Positions 63,618-64,000 of a stretch of DNA of 64,000 bases are shown here, piece after piece. Under the pieces are notes generated by a model. It saw only the letters and a program-made list of their open reading frames with translations. It had not been told where the DNA came from and searched no databases. Every line of letters starts with the position of its first letter. The first letter of the stretch is position 1. Origin of the DNA: Rotaria sp. Silwood1 (Eukaryota > Rotifera > Eurotatoria > Philodinida > Philodinidae); assembly GCA_905250075.1 (NCBI GenBank), contig CAJNOP010000523.1, positions 18,449-82,448 on the forward strand, in the 5' to 3' direction. A program made the position numbers and the translations under genes.

Positions 63618-64000
63618 TTACATTGTTGATTGAAATAATGCATATGAATCTTTTTTTGGTTGGTGATCATTCGTCTTCTTTTTTGGAATTTTTTTTAATC
63701 TTCCAATACTATCAATATTACGTTGTATAATGGTGATATTGATAGCTTCAAAACCTCGTGATGCTATAAGTAAAAAGATAATTGAGTATTGTAACTATGT
63801 GTAATAGGTAAAATATAATTTACTTTTTTTATATCGAATTTACATTGATCAGAAATGAAAAATGTTTGTTTATGTTGATTTTTTTTTATTGAGACATCAC
63901 GTGCAAATATATCTTGATGTAAATCGTTATCATTTCTAAATCAAAAATAAAAAAGGTTTTAGAAATTATTCAAATTAAAACGAACCTTTTAATAAATGCA
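63618..64000 (-). CDS. 3' end of an unknown gene (three exons, partial)
   Basis: Phase-matched exons 64000-63986, 63935-63844 and 63763-63618, separated by introns of 50 and 80 nt, give about 84 residues and a stop at 63618. The peptide includes NDNDLHQDIFARDVS, FISDQSSRGFEAINITIIQR and a basic tail (GRLKKIPKKK) ending FQSTM. The donor at 63843 was chosen over one at 63823 because only it joins in frame with the last exon. The rest of the gene lies beyond the window. I do not recognise the family; the basic tail suggests a nuclear or nucleic-acid-binding protein but that is only a guess. Confidence 0.6.

Noticed and set aside
63764..63823. Donor at 63823 for the last intron of the terminal gene
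   Set aside because: It leaves phase 0 and the last exon would then end after 22 codons; the donor at 63843 gives phase 1 and an open last exon.
1..64000. tRNA genes, rRNA genes or CRISPR arrays
   Set aside because: No tRNA-like B-box context, no conserved rRNA words and no regularly spaced short repeats were found; the only regular repeat is the TPR-coding array.

Overview
The window looks like nuclear DNA of a bdelloid rotifer (Rotaria or Adineta type). It is AT-rich and gene-poor. Introns are mostly 33-110 nt GT-AG, with a few longer ones. The gene families are ones known to be expanded or unusual in bdelloids: ADP-ribosyltransferase/TPR proteins, class C beta-lactamase-like serine hydrolases, and intronless orphan 7TM receptors. 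Several genes have a polypyrimidine/AG acceptor only 17-22 nt before the start codon, which fits spliced-leader trans-splicing, known in bdelloids. The species call is inference from gene content.

Layout. 0.4-5.7 kb (-): a complete three-exon ABCC4/MRP-like ABC exporter; its first exon and upstream region are duplicated just upstream as a dead copy. 7.3-7.65 kb: an imperfect inverted repeat. 10.1-11.6 kb (-): a broken beta-lactamase-like hydrolase. 13.7-15.7 kb (-): a five-exon SK-type calcium-activated potassium channel, whose exon structure I rebuilt by comparison with the family. 17.1-20.1 kb: two unrelated dead Tc1/mariner-type transposases. 24.8 and 32.3 kb (+): two paralogous intronless 7TM receptors sharing a core-promoter motif. 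39.5-40.5 kb (+): a previously hidden six-exon small gene that resembles the N-terminal part of Abl-interactor (ABI). 41.1-41.5 kb (-): a decayed fragment, possibly of an F-box/LRR-like family. 43.7-53.7 kb: a cluster of three ADP-ribosyltransferase/TPR genes, of which one is an open frame with a damaged active site, one is a tandem copy with an intact active-site motif but broken frame, and one on the other strand is decayed and ends in a degenerate kinesin-light-chain-like TPR array. 56.2-57.8 kb (-): an intact UDP-galactopyranose mutase. 60.9-62.4 kb (+): a relic of a retinoblastoma/p107-like gene. 63.6-64.0 kb (-): the last exons of a gene running off the window.

The genes do not form one pathway: transport (ABCC, SK channel), sensing (7TM pair), cytoskeleton (putative ABI), glycan precursor synthesis (UDP-galactopyranose mutase) and a lineage-specific ART/TPR cluster. 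The main theme is gene duplication and decay: about half of the recognisable genes are broken. No tRNA, rRNA or CRISPR array was seen. All splice models were read by eye from phase, GT-AG sites and family similarity; no alignment or RNA data were available.
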